Shown here: one piece after another, positions 1-12,392 of the stretch | Position numbering within the stretch: position 1 is the first letter of the stretch | Layout of the letters: every line of letters begins with the position of its first letter | Origin: Sanderia malayensis | Lineage: Eukaryota > Cnidaria > Scyphozoa > Semaeostomeae > Pelagiidae | Length of the DNA: 64,000 nt | NCBI GenBank assembly: GCA_013076295.1 | Contig: RQOL01000532.1 | Span: forward strand, 4,402,001-4,466,000 | Direction of reading: 5' to 3' | Notes under the pieces: model-generated | What the model saw: only the letters and a program-made list of their open reading frames with translations | Databases searched by the model: none | Told to the model about the DNA's origin: nothing | Program-made: the position numbers and the translations under genes

Positions 1-3000
1 TCGCAGCAAGGACTGATCTTATACTGTTATGCTTCACCTGACTGTAGAAAGTCGTATGTGATAGTGATATGATTTTCCATTGCTTCTACAATGAACCCAG
101 TAAACTATCTTGTATGACTGATTTAAACAGGTTATGACCCTGTAATTCTTACTCAGCGACGTAAAAATTACAGTTATGTTCATCTTCGACTGTATCGATA
201 GGTGTTGATCTGAGGTTGCTGGTTATGTCAAAGATTGTTTCTCCGCAATCATTATTATTGCTGAGATTGATGTCACTGTATCACCGTGTTCACCATGTTG
301 TTAAGGTGAATTATTTTGCTACTTTGCTCTTTCTCTGTTAATAAATTCTTGGTCTATGCTTATTTTCAAGTTAATTCTGTTAATCATTTATATTATAGGT
401 TAAATTGTCATTTCCTGATAAATTGTATTGAAATTCTGCGTATCTGCTTATCCCTGACCTTGCACTGAGACTGGGCTTCTTGTAACTTCCTGTTTTAGGA
501 AGCCAATGAAGCCCTCCTTCAGATGAAATGGTATCATCTCATCAACGCTGGCCCAAACATGAACGCCTTTCGGAATAGGATAATGGCTAATTGGGACGTG
601 ACTGTCATCCTTTCTAACCGGCACACACTCCCACTTTTTCATATAACCGCCCGCCACTAATCAGACACATTGCTTTTGTAGTTGTTTTATCACCGGTTGC
701 TATTACACGGGGGTTTGATTCAAACCAATTCTTCTAAGGTAATCTGCTGATCTGGTCTTTTGAACATGTGAGTCTAGTCAGACTTCTTAAGTAACCCAGC
801 TGTACCTACAGGTAGTCACCTTTTATGGATACGATTGGCACATAAATATATGCTTATGCATAGTTGGTATAAAAACCTGGGCATTCAGTATTCTTAGTCT
901 TGGATACGTACCTGTCCAACAAATGCTTTAAGAAAGAAGTTACATGCCATATGGCTATAAAAAGGCCATGCATGGAAATGGTCTCGTGTGTTCGCGTTCG
1001 AATTTTCACAAGTATCGAGCTAATCTTGCCCTGTACGTATATGACAAGAATTGGTGGGGAAATTGTTGATTAGAACTTTGTTTGTATACTCTACCGTTAC
1101 TTTCTCGAATATTTCTCGTGCTTTTTGCTGTAATACCGAAGACATATCCAGTAATGAAGCACTATCATCGGGCATCACTACAAATGGACTATCTAGAAAA
1201 GAGAAACAAAATCAAAATTTGCATATTGACAAAGAACTCGCATTCTCAGCACAAGAAGCAACTAATGTTAGAACAATAACTCAGACATCTTGTTAACAAA
1301 CCTCTGAGTACAGATGAGTTATTCACGAATTTATACCAAGGGTTTGTCGACTGATCCTGGGAATAAAGTAATTTGATATTCTCATTATTTAAAAACATTA
1401 TTTGCTCTCAAAGCAATCCTGCAGTCCAATATTACTGCACTATCACTGCAAACAGCAAGATCATTGAAAGTACTAACAGCAAAGATTGAGAGGTTGGGGA
1501 GTCAATCAAAGTGCAAAACATTACTTGTTTAGAGCTCAGTTCTCCTTTCTGAACATACTGCAAAATAAAGTACGAAATAGAAAATTAGATTCGTAATAGA
1601 TATAATAGCTCCTAGCTCACATTTGCAAATACTGTCTTCATAGCAGAGTAAGGTAAATGAATTAGAGCTTAGAGTAAATAGATCAAATATTTTAATGCCT
1701 TAATTACCTGGCCAACTCTTTCCAAAATAAATGAATCTTTATCTTCTCTCTAAAAGATGAAAATAAGTTAGTAAGCAAAAACAAGTTGATAAACGTAAGC
1801 TAATCTTGATAAGCTCTAAAATAAAATAAGCTTCAGGAATGCGCACCTCCACTAGTTGAGTTCGCAAAAAGTATAAAATATTTGCATTATCCTCCTGATT
1901 GAACTAGATAAAAAAGATATTAATTAATAAAAACATCCAAAAATTAATCAATCTATCCATTCTTAAATCTAAGCGCTCATCTATTCTGTGATTCCATCTA
2001 TTACATACCTCCTTGAAATAATTTGGAGTCGGTTCATCAGATACTCTCGCCATAACTAAAACGAAACGAATAACATGAATACAAAATATCGATTCCCTAA
2101 TGTTGGAAACGTATTTCAAATAAGAACAAACAGGAATGTCAAAAGCAGAAAGTTAAAGTAATCATATCAAGTGTAGAACTTAAATTACCTCCAGAGAGCC
2201 ATTTAAAAAATGCACGAAAACTCTTCAAGTCTCGGTCTATAATGCTGTAACAAATGAAAATATGCCACTTATGCAAAGATAGAAACATAGAGTAGTTGCA
2301 AAACAAATAAAAATACAATAACTACAACGATCGCATTACAGAGAAAGCAAATCTGGAACAGTTACGTTAGTGTACTAACTTGATAATTTCTCTTATTTTC
2401 AGCATGAAAGAGCCAAGGAACTGTAGACAGTCTAAAATAGGAAGGGGTTCCATTGAAATGAATGCCGCAGAAAATTAGGTACTTGCACATAGTGTGAAAA
2501 GGACTAATGTGGGAACAAAGGTAAATAAATAAAGTATGTATATACACCTTGGACAGTGACTTCACACAATCCAAGTATGCCATACTTCTCGTACCACCTT
2601 GCCATTCCTAATAATTCTGATAACTCAAATGAGAAATCATAGCAAAGTCTAAAACGAATGAAGGTTTGTGCATGTTTATATTGATTATCAATGTATGGAG
2701 TGAGAATTAAACTAGTTTGGTGTCTAGAATGTTGTCATTGGTACAAAAGCAGATTCTTATACTCACGATTGTACTTTATCAATGACGCTGCCTTTAATAT
2801 TTCCATATGAAGTATTCACGTCGTTGCCTAGTTTCCTCAAACCCTTCAAATGCAATAATTGAGAATCAACTCTGAACTGTGACAGCATTTAAAGTTGGTG
2901 CAAGTAGATATAATACGGCAGTGCGAAGGAAGGATCACAAGAAATTTGCGAACGATCTTCGTGAATAATAGGTCGATAAACCTACCTTACTGGTCAGATC

Positions 3001-6000
3001 GTTGCATAGAAATGCTTGCAATTCGGGACTGTAAGAGATCAAACATACAATTGGCAGATCAGAACAGAAGTATATATGTTTACATATACCACAGTAATTG
3101 GGAGACCCAAATGTCCCAAGAATCCCTTATTACAATTATCATGCACCTAGAGCTCGTCATTGCTTCTGTTGATTATATTACAATTATATTACATTATACG
3201 CATGTTAATCATCCACACACCTAAGCTGTCCGCACGCGAATGCCAGCAAGAATTCCTCAGACACGGAGCTTTCTGTCGGCAAAACCTATGGCAGAAACAA
3301 ATAAATATAAAGTTTACATGAAACAAAATTTGCAAAAAACAAATACGATAACTAAAACGAAGCTTCATGTACCTGCGAAAATGCCTCAAGTTTTGAGCTG
3401 ACTTTCTGAAGAATGTTTTCCCAAGACTCCGATATCTTTTTCAATTCGCTTTCGAATTCCTAAAACACAATCATTCTGCTGAAACTAATGACAGAAAAAC
3501 ATTGAAAAATTAAGATGAAGCTAGCAGAGTCAAAGTCAAAACTAATTTGATGGGAGCTCCTTACACCCAATGTAAAATATACTATATTGGGTCAGATGTT
3601 TATTTCTCTCACGAGAATTTCCCTTCACATTGGGTGGGGCTTTGCAATACAAGAAAATCCTCCCCTGTAAAAGCTGTGAGATGTGAAAATGCTTGTCAAC
3701 ACTCACGTTTGTTATCTTGTTGATTTTCTCAAATTTAACAGCAACTGTAGCTATTTCATCAACTCTTGTTGAAAGAAGTTTCATTTCATGCTGGAATACA
3801 TTGATGCATCATGTTTTAGTAATAGAGCTTCAAAAGAATTGGTGATACTGAATAATAGTTTATAGAAATTGAAAATCAATGAAACAGTGAAGACTTACAA
3901 CAGATATGGAATTCATAGGGTTTTCATTTCTTGTTGCATCGTGCTGTACACTAAACAGCAGCTCAAGATTGGATGAGATGTGTAAATCAGAAATCAAGAA
4001 CTCCTGGTTGGTGCTACCTATGTTAAACATACCATTGACTAACAGAGAAACGTTTCCATTCTACAAAAAGAATGTTAGAGAGCATTGAGCTCAATGTTTG
4101 CATAAGATATGAATAAGGGTATCAACCCCTTCATATTTATATGCATAAATGAATACTTGGGTGAAAGAGCTGAGTGAGAAGATATACCATACCAGTTCTA
4201 TTAAACCCCTTCTCTAATAAGCCTTTCCTTTTGAAACGAGACTTGACTTAAGTCTCTTGTCTTGGTTTTGAGATTGTAAACAATGATAAAATTGTGATTG
4301 AATAAACTGTAAAAACTGATATAGTTTATTTCCCTGTTGCTTGACATAAACATTTTTCTGAGTATATTGAAGAATTTACATTGAGCCCCATGTCTATTAC
4401 ACCCTCCTCTGTAAGATCACAAATTAGACACCCCAAGGCCTTAATAGAACTTTTACGGCATATGCCTGCGTTGAGAACAAATATTTTTCTTACTTCAGTT
4501 CCAGCAACCAATATTGACAATAACCTTGAAAAAGAATGCATAATCAGACTTTTACGTCATGTTTCCAAATACATGTTATCATTGCTACAGACTTACTGAT
4601 TTTTGGCTTGAATCCATTCAATGCAAGTTATACTTGAGCACAGTGAGCTTGTGTATAAACACTGGCGTTTTTCAATACCAAAGAGTTTCACCTGACCATC
4701 TTCACTCCCAGCTGCTAAAACTATATAAAAGAGAACCCAACTGAGAACTGAAGTTAATAATTAGAAATCAGTCATACTGTATAAAAAACATACATGGGGG
4801 ATATCTTGACAGGTAACAAAATTTCAGCTTAACATTATTGACAAGACTGAAATACTGATATTATGAGCATTGGAGGTAACCTGGTTATACAAAAAATTAC
4901 TAAAATCAAAATAACTTATATGATAAAGCAGTTCAACAAAGGTGAAAGTGTCATTATAAGTTTGAGAAAATTTTTGAGCTTGCTTAAAGTAAATGAACGA
5001 ATATAAAAGTGGCGATTGCCAGGGGACTGGGCAATCTAAATACATATGTATATAGATACAGCTATTCCTCCAATCATATCAGAGCAATGCAAATTTCATG
5101 TGATCACTTGGGGAAAAAGAAGGTGGTGCGCCTTATGTGCATGTGATCACTGTGCTTGAGCTCTATCTGCACATGCTTGAATTGAGTTGAATTGCCATTT
5201 ATTTTTAGATGCTGTCCCTTTATATCCGTTCATTTACTTTAACAAAAAATGTGTTTGACACTGAAAATCTTCGAACAAGCCAACACTATTAATATATTAT
5301 AAATAGGAGCCATGAAAAGTCAAGAATTTGATTGGCTACATAATGTATATGTATTTTATCATTTCTAAAGCCCCATCATGAATGATATGGGAATACAAGT
5401 GTAGCACGTAGCTTGGGGCTCAAGCCCCCTTTGGGAATGCTATGGTGAGGCTTACTATCACCTGAAAAATTGTCTTTATTTTTTAAGCAAGCTGCCCTTA
5501 TTGTTTTTAAGATCAACTGTCAGGAAAGTACTTCTCAGTTATCTGAATATCAAAAAACCGAGAATTTGTATTTACAGTTGAACCTTGATAAGTTGAGCTC
5601 CCAAGGGCAAGAAAAATTTGTTTGACTTATTGAGGCTTTGACTTATCGAGGTTCACATATAAAGCATACAGAACCAAGGGAAATACAAAAATGATTGAGA
5701 TCGGGGGAGTTCGACTTAAATGGTAGTCAACTTATCGAAGTTCAACTGTATATGCATGGCTCAGAGATCTTACATGAAGGGCGGGGTCTTACATGACAGG
5801 GGGGGTAAAGTCAAGTTTTTACAGCAAAGTAATTACACTTGAAATAAAGTACAATGCATATATGTTCTGGCAATCATAATGATATTTACACCTTAAGATC
5901 ATACCAGTGCCTTCAGGGTTCCAAGCCAATGCAGTGTATTTTACTGTCTTTTCTGACAAGGTCCATACCTTGCTCCAGTAAAGTCTGTGCAAACGAATCT

Positions 6001-6195
6001 GCAGACAAAAATAACAGATTGAATTGAATGGGTACAAGAATAGAACGATACAATATTAAAAATCATGCATACCTCTCCTTCACTAGTTAATATTGCAATT
6101 AAATCATTTTTAGGACTCCATTTCATAGATTTTATCTCTGTAGCACATGCTTTGTCGCATATTTGCCTGAAAGGTGTTGCACTTGCACACGCCAT
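1..6195 (-). CDS. ANAPC4: Anaphase-promoting complex subunit 4, partial (3' end outside window)
   Basis: APC4 is a scaffold subunit of the APC/C ubiquitin ligase that drives mitotic exit. I read about 20 small GT-AG exons on the minus strand: 6073-6195, 5905-5998, 4597-4720, 4494-4548, 3899-4060, 3707-3790, 3373-3459, 3221-3285, 2986-3028, 2767-2876, 2548-2648, 2380-2431, 2189-2244, 2009-2055, 1847-1903, 1708-1749, 1525-1557, 1302-1356, about 1037-1192, and 1-41. Phases agree from exon to exon up to about 1192. The N-terminus carries the APC4 WD40 signature (SMKWSPKNDLIA, then VWTLSEKTVKYTALAWNPEG). The helical middle has GLRKLGNDVNTSYGNIKGSV, ELLGMARWYEKYGILGL, SFRAFFKWLS and ILERVGQYVQKGE, all colinear with the vertebrate protein. 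ATG 6195 is preferred because its spacing to the first WD repeat matches the family; ATG 6231 is the in-frame alternative. The exons between 41 and 1037 are not resolved, and exon 1-41 rests on a short match. Confidence 0.9.
448..657 (-). other. Unassigned 69-codon open frame inside the ANAPC4 region
   Basis: A minus-strand frame from ATG 657 with reasonable composition (motifs KKWECVPVRKDD and IPKGVHVWASVDEM). It ends near a possible GT donor. It lies between the last clear ANAPC4 exons but does not resemble that part of APC4. It could be a lineage-specific exon, an unrelated gene fragment or chance. I do not recognise it. Confidence 0.2.
5575..5748. mobile_element. Short MITE with pogo/Tigger-like ends in an ANAPC4 intron
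   Basis: A 174-bp element bounded by inverted repeats. The left end reads CAGTTGAACCTTGATAAGTT and the right end is its imperfect complement ending in CAACTG. It is flanked by TA on both sides (5573-5574 and 5749-5750), the target duplication made by Tc1/mariner/pogo elements. An internal copy of the terminal motif (TTGACTTATCGAGGTT) is also visible. It has no coding capacity, so it is non-autonomous. Confidence 0.75.
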
Positions 6196-6673
6196 TTGTC
6201 CCGCCTCAACTGAACTGAATGAATCTTTCATTGGCCTTGGCGGCCGATGAACGGAATGGAACTGGTTGAGTTTGGGTTGGATTTGGATACAATTCAGCAT
6301 CGTATTCATCCTCGGATTCGAACATGCAGTTGAGCAGCATCGGATTCGACTGTTTGCTAACAAAATGGGAATATCTCAGGAAATATATGGAGCTTTCAAA
6401 AAATGTTTGCGGTTATGAAGAGAGTGATAAATTCTTCAAAGAATCAAGAATTAATGGCTTGACAATTTTTTCTAATTCATTGTGATTTTGCATGTTGTTG
6501 TGGGCCTAAATTTTTCCACAATTCTCGCCAATTTCAGAAACAAATAAAAGAAAAAACAAATTTTACAAGATAATTATACATTGATGTATATATACTGTAA
6601 ATCAATTTAAAAATTTAGTGATTTGGTTAATAATTAATAAGCAATCCTCTCCATAAGAGACCGTTCCAGTTTT
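6196..6673. other. Intergenic stretch upstream of ANAPC4
   Basis: AT-rich sequence between the ANAPC4 start and the first coiled-coil segment. An open frame continues upstream of the ANAPC4 ATG to about 6363 but shows no conserved content. It probably holds the ANAPC4 promoter and 5' UTR; no TATA box or other clear element was recognised. Confidence 0.4.
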
Positions 6674-8265
6674 TCAAAAGTCTTTGCTTTGTTGTTTCAT
6701 TTCTTTGTCATGCTTGATCTTATCTTCATGTTCTTTGCATGCTTCTTCGGCATTTCCATATCTAACTTTCAGCACATTCAATTCTACCCTGGCTGCCTTC
6801 AGCTCTCGCATCAACATGTTGTAACTTCTTGATAATCTTAGATTTTCTTCCTCTACAAGAATATCTCTTTCATCAGCCTTTGCCAGCCTCGCTAAAGACT
6901 TGTCAAACCTGGCTTTTACAGACATAAGATCTCGAGCTTTGTCTTTAAACTCAAACAGTAGATCTTCATACTACTGAGTAAATATTCTCAGCTTGCTCTT
7001 AAGTTTCTTCACCAAAACATTTTTTTTTCACAATCAAATTCGAGCTCAGCCATTGATTCCATTGTTACAATGCAATGCTCACAGTTGTCTGATTGCTCCA
7101 ACTTCTGTTTCATTTCTGTTACTTTCATTGACTCTTCATAAAATGCATCTCTCCATCTGGGCATTTCGTTTTCTTTTGCTAGCAATTCTGTTGCCCTTCC
7201 TTGCATTTTCTTCGGCTCTTCCTTTTCTTGCATCGCATTCTTGAGAACATTATTCTCCTGCAGTGTTTTCTCTACCTGCTTTATTGGCTCTTGATTTTCT
7301 TCAATAAGCTTATCAAGATCATTTCCGTGAAATAACGTCTGCTGTGAACGAGAATTGTCAAGCTTCAGATCTGTCACGACACTCTCCTTTCGTTCATTCA
7401 TTACGATATATTTTCTTCTTTGTTAAGTATTTGCCTCACACCCTTTACTCAATGATAATCTTTCTTTCCTTTCTCGCATGACTAACTTGTTTTTCAACTT
7501 GTTCGGTTCTTATGATTAGTCATATTTTACGTATATTTCTACTTCGTTATAGCCATGAATGCATATTTCAATCTTTCACTTCTTATTCATCTTTCCTGTT
7601 ATTCTCAATTTCTATTGGTTCTTTTATTAATTTACGTAATTCTAAGTTTGTATTTAAACGCTGTAATTTGTTCAGTTAGTTAGTTCTATCGTTCTAATCG
7701 TTCTATCGTTTATCGTTCTGTCAGTTCTGTTAACGAATTGATTATGATCAAGAGACACTTGTTTCATAAATAACTTGTTGTTTCTTGGGTCAATCTGCCT
7801 ACCATTACAGATCTGCAAAATCATTGTAGATCTTCTTGACGTCTTCTGAACCTCTGCTCTCAAGATTCTAATTCATGCAACTCTCTTTATCTGACATCTT
7901 TCCTTCATTTTTTGTAACATTTCCATGTTCTCATGTTGCTTTTCATTCTGTGATTGTAACTTTTCAAGCAAGTCTGCACATTCTAGCTTCAGAATTTTCC
8001 TCTTCTTCTTCATCATAGTGAGCTTCCGCACCATCGAACTTCTTTCATTTTGATAGCTTTGCTTTTGTTTTGCGCACTCTTCCTTGCATTCTTGATTGAT
8101 TGTTTCCAAACTATCAACCTCCATTTTTAAACTTTCCACCAGCTCTTCTTTCTCAGCAACCAATGCCGCCATGTTTCGCAATTCTGAAGATTTTCTATCA
8201 ACAAGATCTTTGCATGCATTCATTTCTTTGACACCGACATTTGCTTTCTGAGCTGCTTCAAGATT
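6674..8265 (-). CDS. Coiled-coil protein segments (copy A), exon structure unresolved
   Basis: Three minus-strand frames encode long charged helices: 7873 to about 8265 (MAALVAEKEELVESLKMEVD ... ECADLLEKLQSQNEKQ), 7009-7401 (ENNVLKNAMQEKEEPKKMQG) and 6674-6925 (DILVEEENLRLSRSYNMLMR). They have heptad-like spacing, few prolines and no recognisable domain. They are probably exons of one gene or closely related fragments, but splice joints could not be fixed. The first frame is cut on its 5' side by a plus-strand LINE at about 8262. It is clearly paralogous to the segment at 9579-10016. The function is unknown; coiled coils alone do not identify a family. Confidence 0.45.
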
Positions 8266-9245
8266 CGATGGCGATAGACAACAAAAAAGTATCATTTTTT
8301 GTAGCCTTGGATTTATCTGCTGCTTTTGACACAGTAGATCGCAACATTTTAAAGAAGGTTCTTGAAAGGAAATTCGGAGTAACAAGGTTAGCACACAGAT
8401 GGTTTTGTTCTTATCTGGAATCTAGATCACAAAGAGTTAAGATTGAAAACGTTTTTTCTGATTCTATGCAGCTGAAATATGGCGTACCTCAAGGTTTATG
8501 TGTAGGTCCTGTGCTTTACGCTGTCTATGCAAGTACCCTAAGTGAGTTGCAGCACGTTTTCAGCACGTTTGATGTATCCGTAATGGGTTATGCTGATGAT
8601 CATGCTGTGTATTCATCTTCTTCTGTTGACAAGGAAACAACATCAGCAACGATTGAAAACATTCAGGTTTGTCTTAAAGAAGTGAAAGAGTGGATGGGCA
8701 GAAATCGCTTAATGATGAATGAAGAAAAAACTGACGTTGTAGTTTTGGGAGACCCAATGTGTTAGCTAATATGACAGTCGAATCAATAAGTGTTGGAGAG
8801 GAGGCCGTGGAAGTTTCATCAGCTGTAAAATACCTGGGTGTTTGGCTTGATAACACTCTTGATATGAAAAAGCTCATTTCTGATAGATGTCGCATTGCAT
8901 CTCTAAAATTGTATAACATCCGGAAAATCAAAAAGTATCTATGTCATGAATCACTTATAAGACTCATCAATGCTTTGTTTTTATCACATCTGGATTACGG
9001 GAATAATTTGCTGTTCGGGCTTTCAGAATCGACCATAAGACGAATGCAAAGGATTCAAAATTCTGCTGCCATGCTAGTATTCGGTCTGTCAAAATTCGAG
9101 CATATCACTGCAGCTTTACAGAAATTACACTGGTTGCCAATTAAGTATCGTATACAATTTAAGATAATGGCTATTGTTTACAAAGCATTTCATAATGCAG
9201 GTCCAGAATACATATCTGACTTGATTGAGTCAAAAAAAGTCAAAC
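8262..9245 (+). pseudogene. 5'-truncated non-LTR retrotransposon (jockey/CR1-like reverse transcriptase)
   Basis: The first frame, to 8765, holds reverse-transcriptase blocks: ALDLSAAFDTVDRNIL, then KYGVPQGLCVGPVLY, then MGYADDHAVY with the catalytic Asp pair. The C-terminal part continues in another frame from about 8759 (VKYLGVWLDNTLDMKKLI, LFLSHLDYGNNLLFG, LQKLHWLPIKYRIQFKIM), the typical 3' region of CR1/jockey-type LINEs. The frameshift near 8757 and the missing endonuclease mean the copy is dead. It sits between two paralogous coiled-coil segments on the other strand. No target duplication was found. Confidence 0.85.
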
Positions 9246-9578
9246 TATTCGCTATCTGTCAATGGTATTTTAGTAACTTGTGAATGATAAAGTTACTAAG
9301 CCGAATTGATTAATACGAATGCCAACTTTAACTTGTCCGACTAGAAGAACGATATATATAAAACAAACAATTTCCCTGACTTTACTCTTGATTCGAATAT
9401 TCTGAACACGATGAAATAAAACTAACTAATGATCATTCTATTTACAGGGTATTTATATTAAAGTTAAAGGTCATGATGACTAAGCAAAATAAGTTTAGAT
9501 ATTTCGAGAAGAAAAGATTACAACATGATTACAAAGTTAAAAATAAAATGATGCAATTGATTACGTAATGGATTAAAA

Positions 9579-10333
9579 TTAGATATGACGTACTGATAAA
9601 AATAGGCACGCTACAGTATCAATCTTATGCAACCGATTTTCATTCTCGTCTGACTGTGACTTTTCAAGCAATTCTGCGAATTTCAGCTCCAAAGCTTGCT
9701 TCTCCTGTTTTATCGTAGCGAGACCTCGCTTCATCGAGCTTATTTCCATTTGATACGTTTGCCGTTCTTCTGCATATTCTATCTTCCATTCTCGATAGTT
9801 TGTTTCCATACCATCCATCAGCATCTTTAAATTTTCCGCCATCTTTTCTTTTATAGCAACCAATGCCACCATCTCATCAACGTGATCTTTGTATGTATCC
9901 ATTCCTTCGACACTGATAGTTAACAAATCTTTCTTTGTTAACGCGTCCTTCTTTTGCCACCATTTTCTCTTGGCTAAGAAAATTCCTCCATCTTCCCTGC
10001 ACTGGATGTTGCACATGATTCATTTGCTTCCTTCATTTCCTTCAATATCTCAAGATGTTTCAACAATCGTTTAGATGGCTTCGCATTACCACAACTGCTC
10101 GTCTCAGCCTCATCACCATGCTGATTCTTCTTCTTCCTTGCCAAAATCTCCATAACATCTTGCATACCAATGATGTGTTTCCTGGAAGACTTCCCCAGCT
10201 CAACAACATCACTTGGTTCTACTTGCATTTCCTGTGCATCGTGCCCAGAACCAATTCTATCCAAATCATTGAATTTTGGATCATTACTGCTCGGCTCAAC
10301 ATCTGAGCTGGATACATCTGGCACATTCTGCAA
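9579..10333 (-). CDS. Coiled-coil protein segments (copy B), exon structure unresolved
   Basis: Two minus-strand frames meet at about 9974-10016. 9974-10333 begins MQNVPDVSSSDVEPSSND, an acidic Ser-rich leader, and continues through ILARKKKNQHGDEAETSSC. 9579-10016 is a coiled coil (MVALVAIKEKMAENLKMLMD ... LELKFAELLEKSQSDENE). The two are probably joined by a small intron near 9975-10016; several GT/AG candidates exist and none is decisive. The second part aligns along its length with copy A at 7873-8265, so the locus carries a tandem duplication. No domain is recognised. Confidence 0.45.
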
Positions 10334-10532
10334 ATTCCCCTAGTAAATTGCTTCAATTCCTGTAAAAATTACAACCCCTAATACCAATGCAAGATTATTT
10401 TTGCTTATTCTGGGTTTTTTTTGCTTGGAGAACGTTTCACCCACTAGCTATTTCTAATACAGAATATTTATAGTTTGCGTACCAGGGTTCGATCTATACA
10501 TTGGTCGTGCCTAGCGTTGATGAGCATTTTGA

Positions 10533-10650
10533 CTAGACTCACCACACTGCGTCCCTATGCATCGCTCGTAACTTGCCCAACACATTGGACCTCCTCAACC
10601 GAGCGAGCAAAAACGAGTAAGGCACAGGGACGCAATGTAGTGAGTCTAGA
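10533..10650. repeat. Small foldback repeat, related to sequence at 59.64 kb
   Basis: Left arm TAGACTCACCACACTGCGTC (from about 10534) and right arm CGCAATGTAGTGAGTCTAGA (to 10650) are imperfect inverted repeats of about 30 bp around a central GCTCG-rich segment. A matching copy of one arm (ACTCGCTACATTGCGTCCCT) occurs at 59641-59660, so this is a dispersed short repeat, probably a MITE remnant. Confidence 0.6.
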
Positions 10651-11679
10651 TTTTAACGTCATTGTAAAGATTGATTGATTGTGACGTACTAATTAATGAA
10701 TACTTGATTCCAAACTCAAATACTGACGAGCTCAAACCTTGTTTAGTTTTGAAAGCTATCAGAGTTGATTTATATGCGCTTGGAATATTGTTGTTTATTC
10801 GTGAAAGATTGGAAGTTAGGGGTTTGTTTTGTTGTTGAAAACATGGATCGTTGGGGAATTGCTGGGCAAGGTAAGTTTTATTTTTTAAACTTTCACGAAG
10901 ATGACTGTGATTTTCTTTTAAAGCACGGAAACGTTTAGTAGACAATATTGGATTGTATTAAATTTAGTAGACAGTGTTGGATTGTATTAGGAATTGTAAT
11001 TTTTTTTACAGGGATTGAAGTAATCTACTAGGAATAGTTTCAGTCTGTGCCAGATGTATCCCGCTCAGATGTTGAGCCGAGCAGTAATGATCCAAAATTC
11101 AATGATTTGGATAGAATTCTGGACCCAACAACTCGTGTCATCGGAGTTTCTTTCGTTGCAGGAGAAGTCGCTTTCTTGTTTACGGTTTTTCTCATTAAAT
11201 TTTCTAAGAGATCTTCGCAGACCTTCGTCATTTGATTCTGAAAGACATTTCTTCATACGAACATCAACAAAAACCACTTCTTTGTACATCTATGTGAATT
11301 TTACAGATTCTTTCGACAGTAACTCTATAAAACAAATAAATCGCACTTAAACTTATACTATTTCTAGTCAAGAATATATTTCCCTAAAACTATCGTAAAA
11401 ATATCGTCTGCAATAGAAGCAAGTTGAAGCTTCCTAAGAAATCTGAAAAACGTACGTTTCCCCTTTGTTGTTGTTGTTGATGAAGATTCCGGCTTGGAAG
11501 GTTTTGTTGCCGCGGAATTCAAGTTCAAGAGATTAATAAAAACTTCTTCCTTATCTAAAATAAAAAAATAAAGACAATCATGTCAGTTATGAGAAAATTC
11601 TAACCCACTATAAACCGCTTATTAAAAGAAAATATTAGATCAGGCGTTGTACTTTTTTGTGTCTCATTGACATCTGGAT
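10651..11679. other. Non-genic stretch with an inverted partial copy of a coiled-coil leader exon
   Basis: Positions 11041-11115 on the plus strand repeat, almost base for base, the minus-strand leader sequence at 10252-10325 (SDVEPSSNDPKFNDLDRI in both). The similarity stops right after DLDRI. Beyond it, minus-strand frames over 11115-11289 read charged peptide (KKCLSESNDEGLRRSLRKFN) that may be exon remnants. The rest is AT-rich and shows nothing else. Confidence 0.6.
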
Positions 11680-12392
11680 AGCAAGGGGGAAAAATGTTTC
11701 GAACGTCTAGCTATTGTTTTATTTTAATTGAACCGACCAATCAGTGCACTTTAAGAACAATAGAAACGCAACAAAGCGCAACAAAATTGTCTGTCATGGC
11801 GGCTAAAATCCCGCCAAGCTGTGAGAAAGTGATGTTTTTATTTCAGGTTGCTGCCACAAATAGTTTCAAAAAACAATTTCAAACCAACATTTTTCAAAAG
11901 AACAATAGTTTTTCTAAATTTCCATCGGCCTGATTTTTAAAATTCATCCTAATAACAAAGATATGAGAACGAAAACATGCCATATCTTCATGAAATTTTA
12001 TGAAATTTCGCCATATTTTTAATAAACAACAAGCTTCATTTACTCTTGCTAATGAATTGAGGCAAAAATAAGGAAAAACAATAAAAATGTAGCATGTTTT
12101 CGTTCTCATATCTTTGTTATTAGGATGAATTTTAAAAATCAGGCCGATGGAAATTTAGAAAAACTATTGTTCTTTTGAAAAATGTTTGTTGAAAATTGTT
12201 TTTTGAAACTATTTGTGGCAGCAACCTGAAATAAAAACATCACTTTCTCACAGCTCGGCGGGATTTTAGCCGCCATGACAGACAATTTTATTGCGTTTTG
12301 TTGCATTTCTATTGTTCTCAAAGTGCACTGATTGGTCGGTTCAATTAAAATAAAACAATAGTTAGACGTTCGAAACATTTTTCCCCCTTGCT
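11680..12392. mobile_element. Foldback element, 301-bp inverted arms, 9-bp target duplication (MULE-like)
   Basis: Two near-identical arms, 11680-11980 and 12092-12392, are inverted around a 111-bp spacer. The element starts AGCAAGGGGGAAAAATGTTT and ends with the complement. It is flanked on both sides by CATCTGGAT (11671-11679 and 12393-12401), a perfect 9-bp target-site duplication. Long terminal inverted repeats with a 9-bp duplication are typical of Mutator-like elements. The matching frames on opposite strands (MFRTSSYCF... and its mirror) arise from the symmetry and are not genes. The copy is non-autonomous. Confidence 0.9.

Noticed and set aside
4326..4541. 71-codon minus-strand frame (ALGCLICDLTEEGVIDMG)
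   Set aside because: Only the part 4494-4541 belongs to an ANAPC4 exon. The rest follows a good GTAAGA donor, and the next exon at 4060 continues the protein without it, so the tail is intron.
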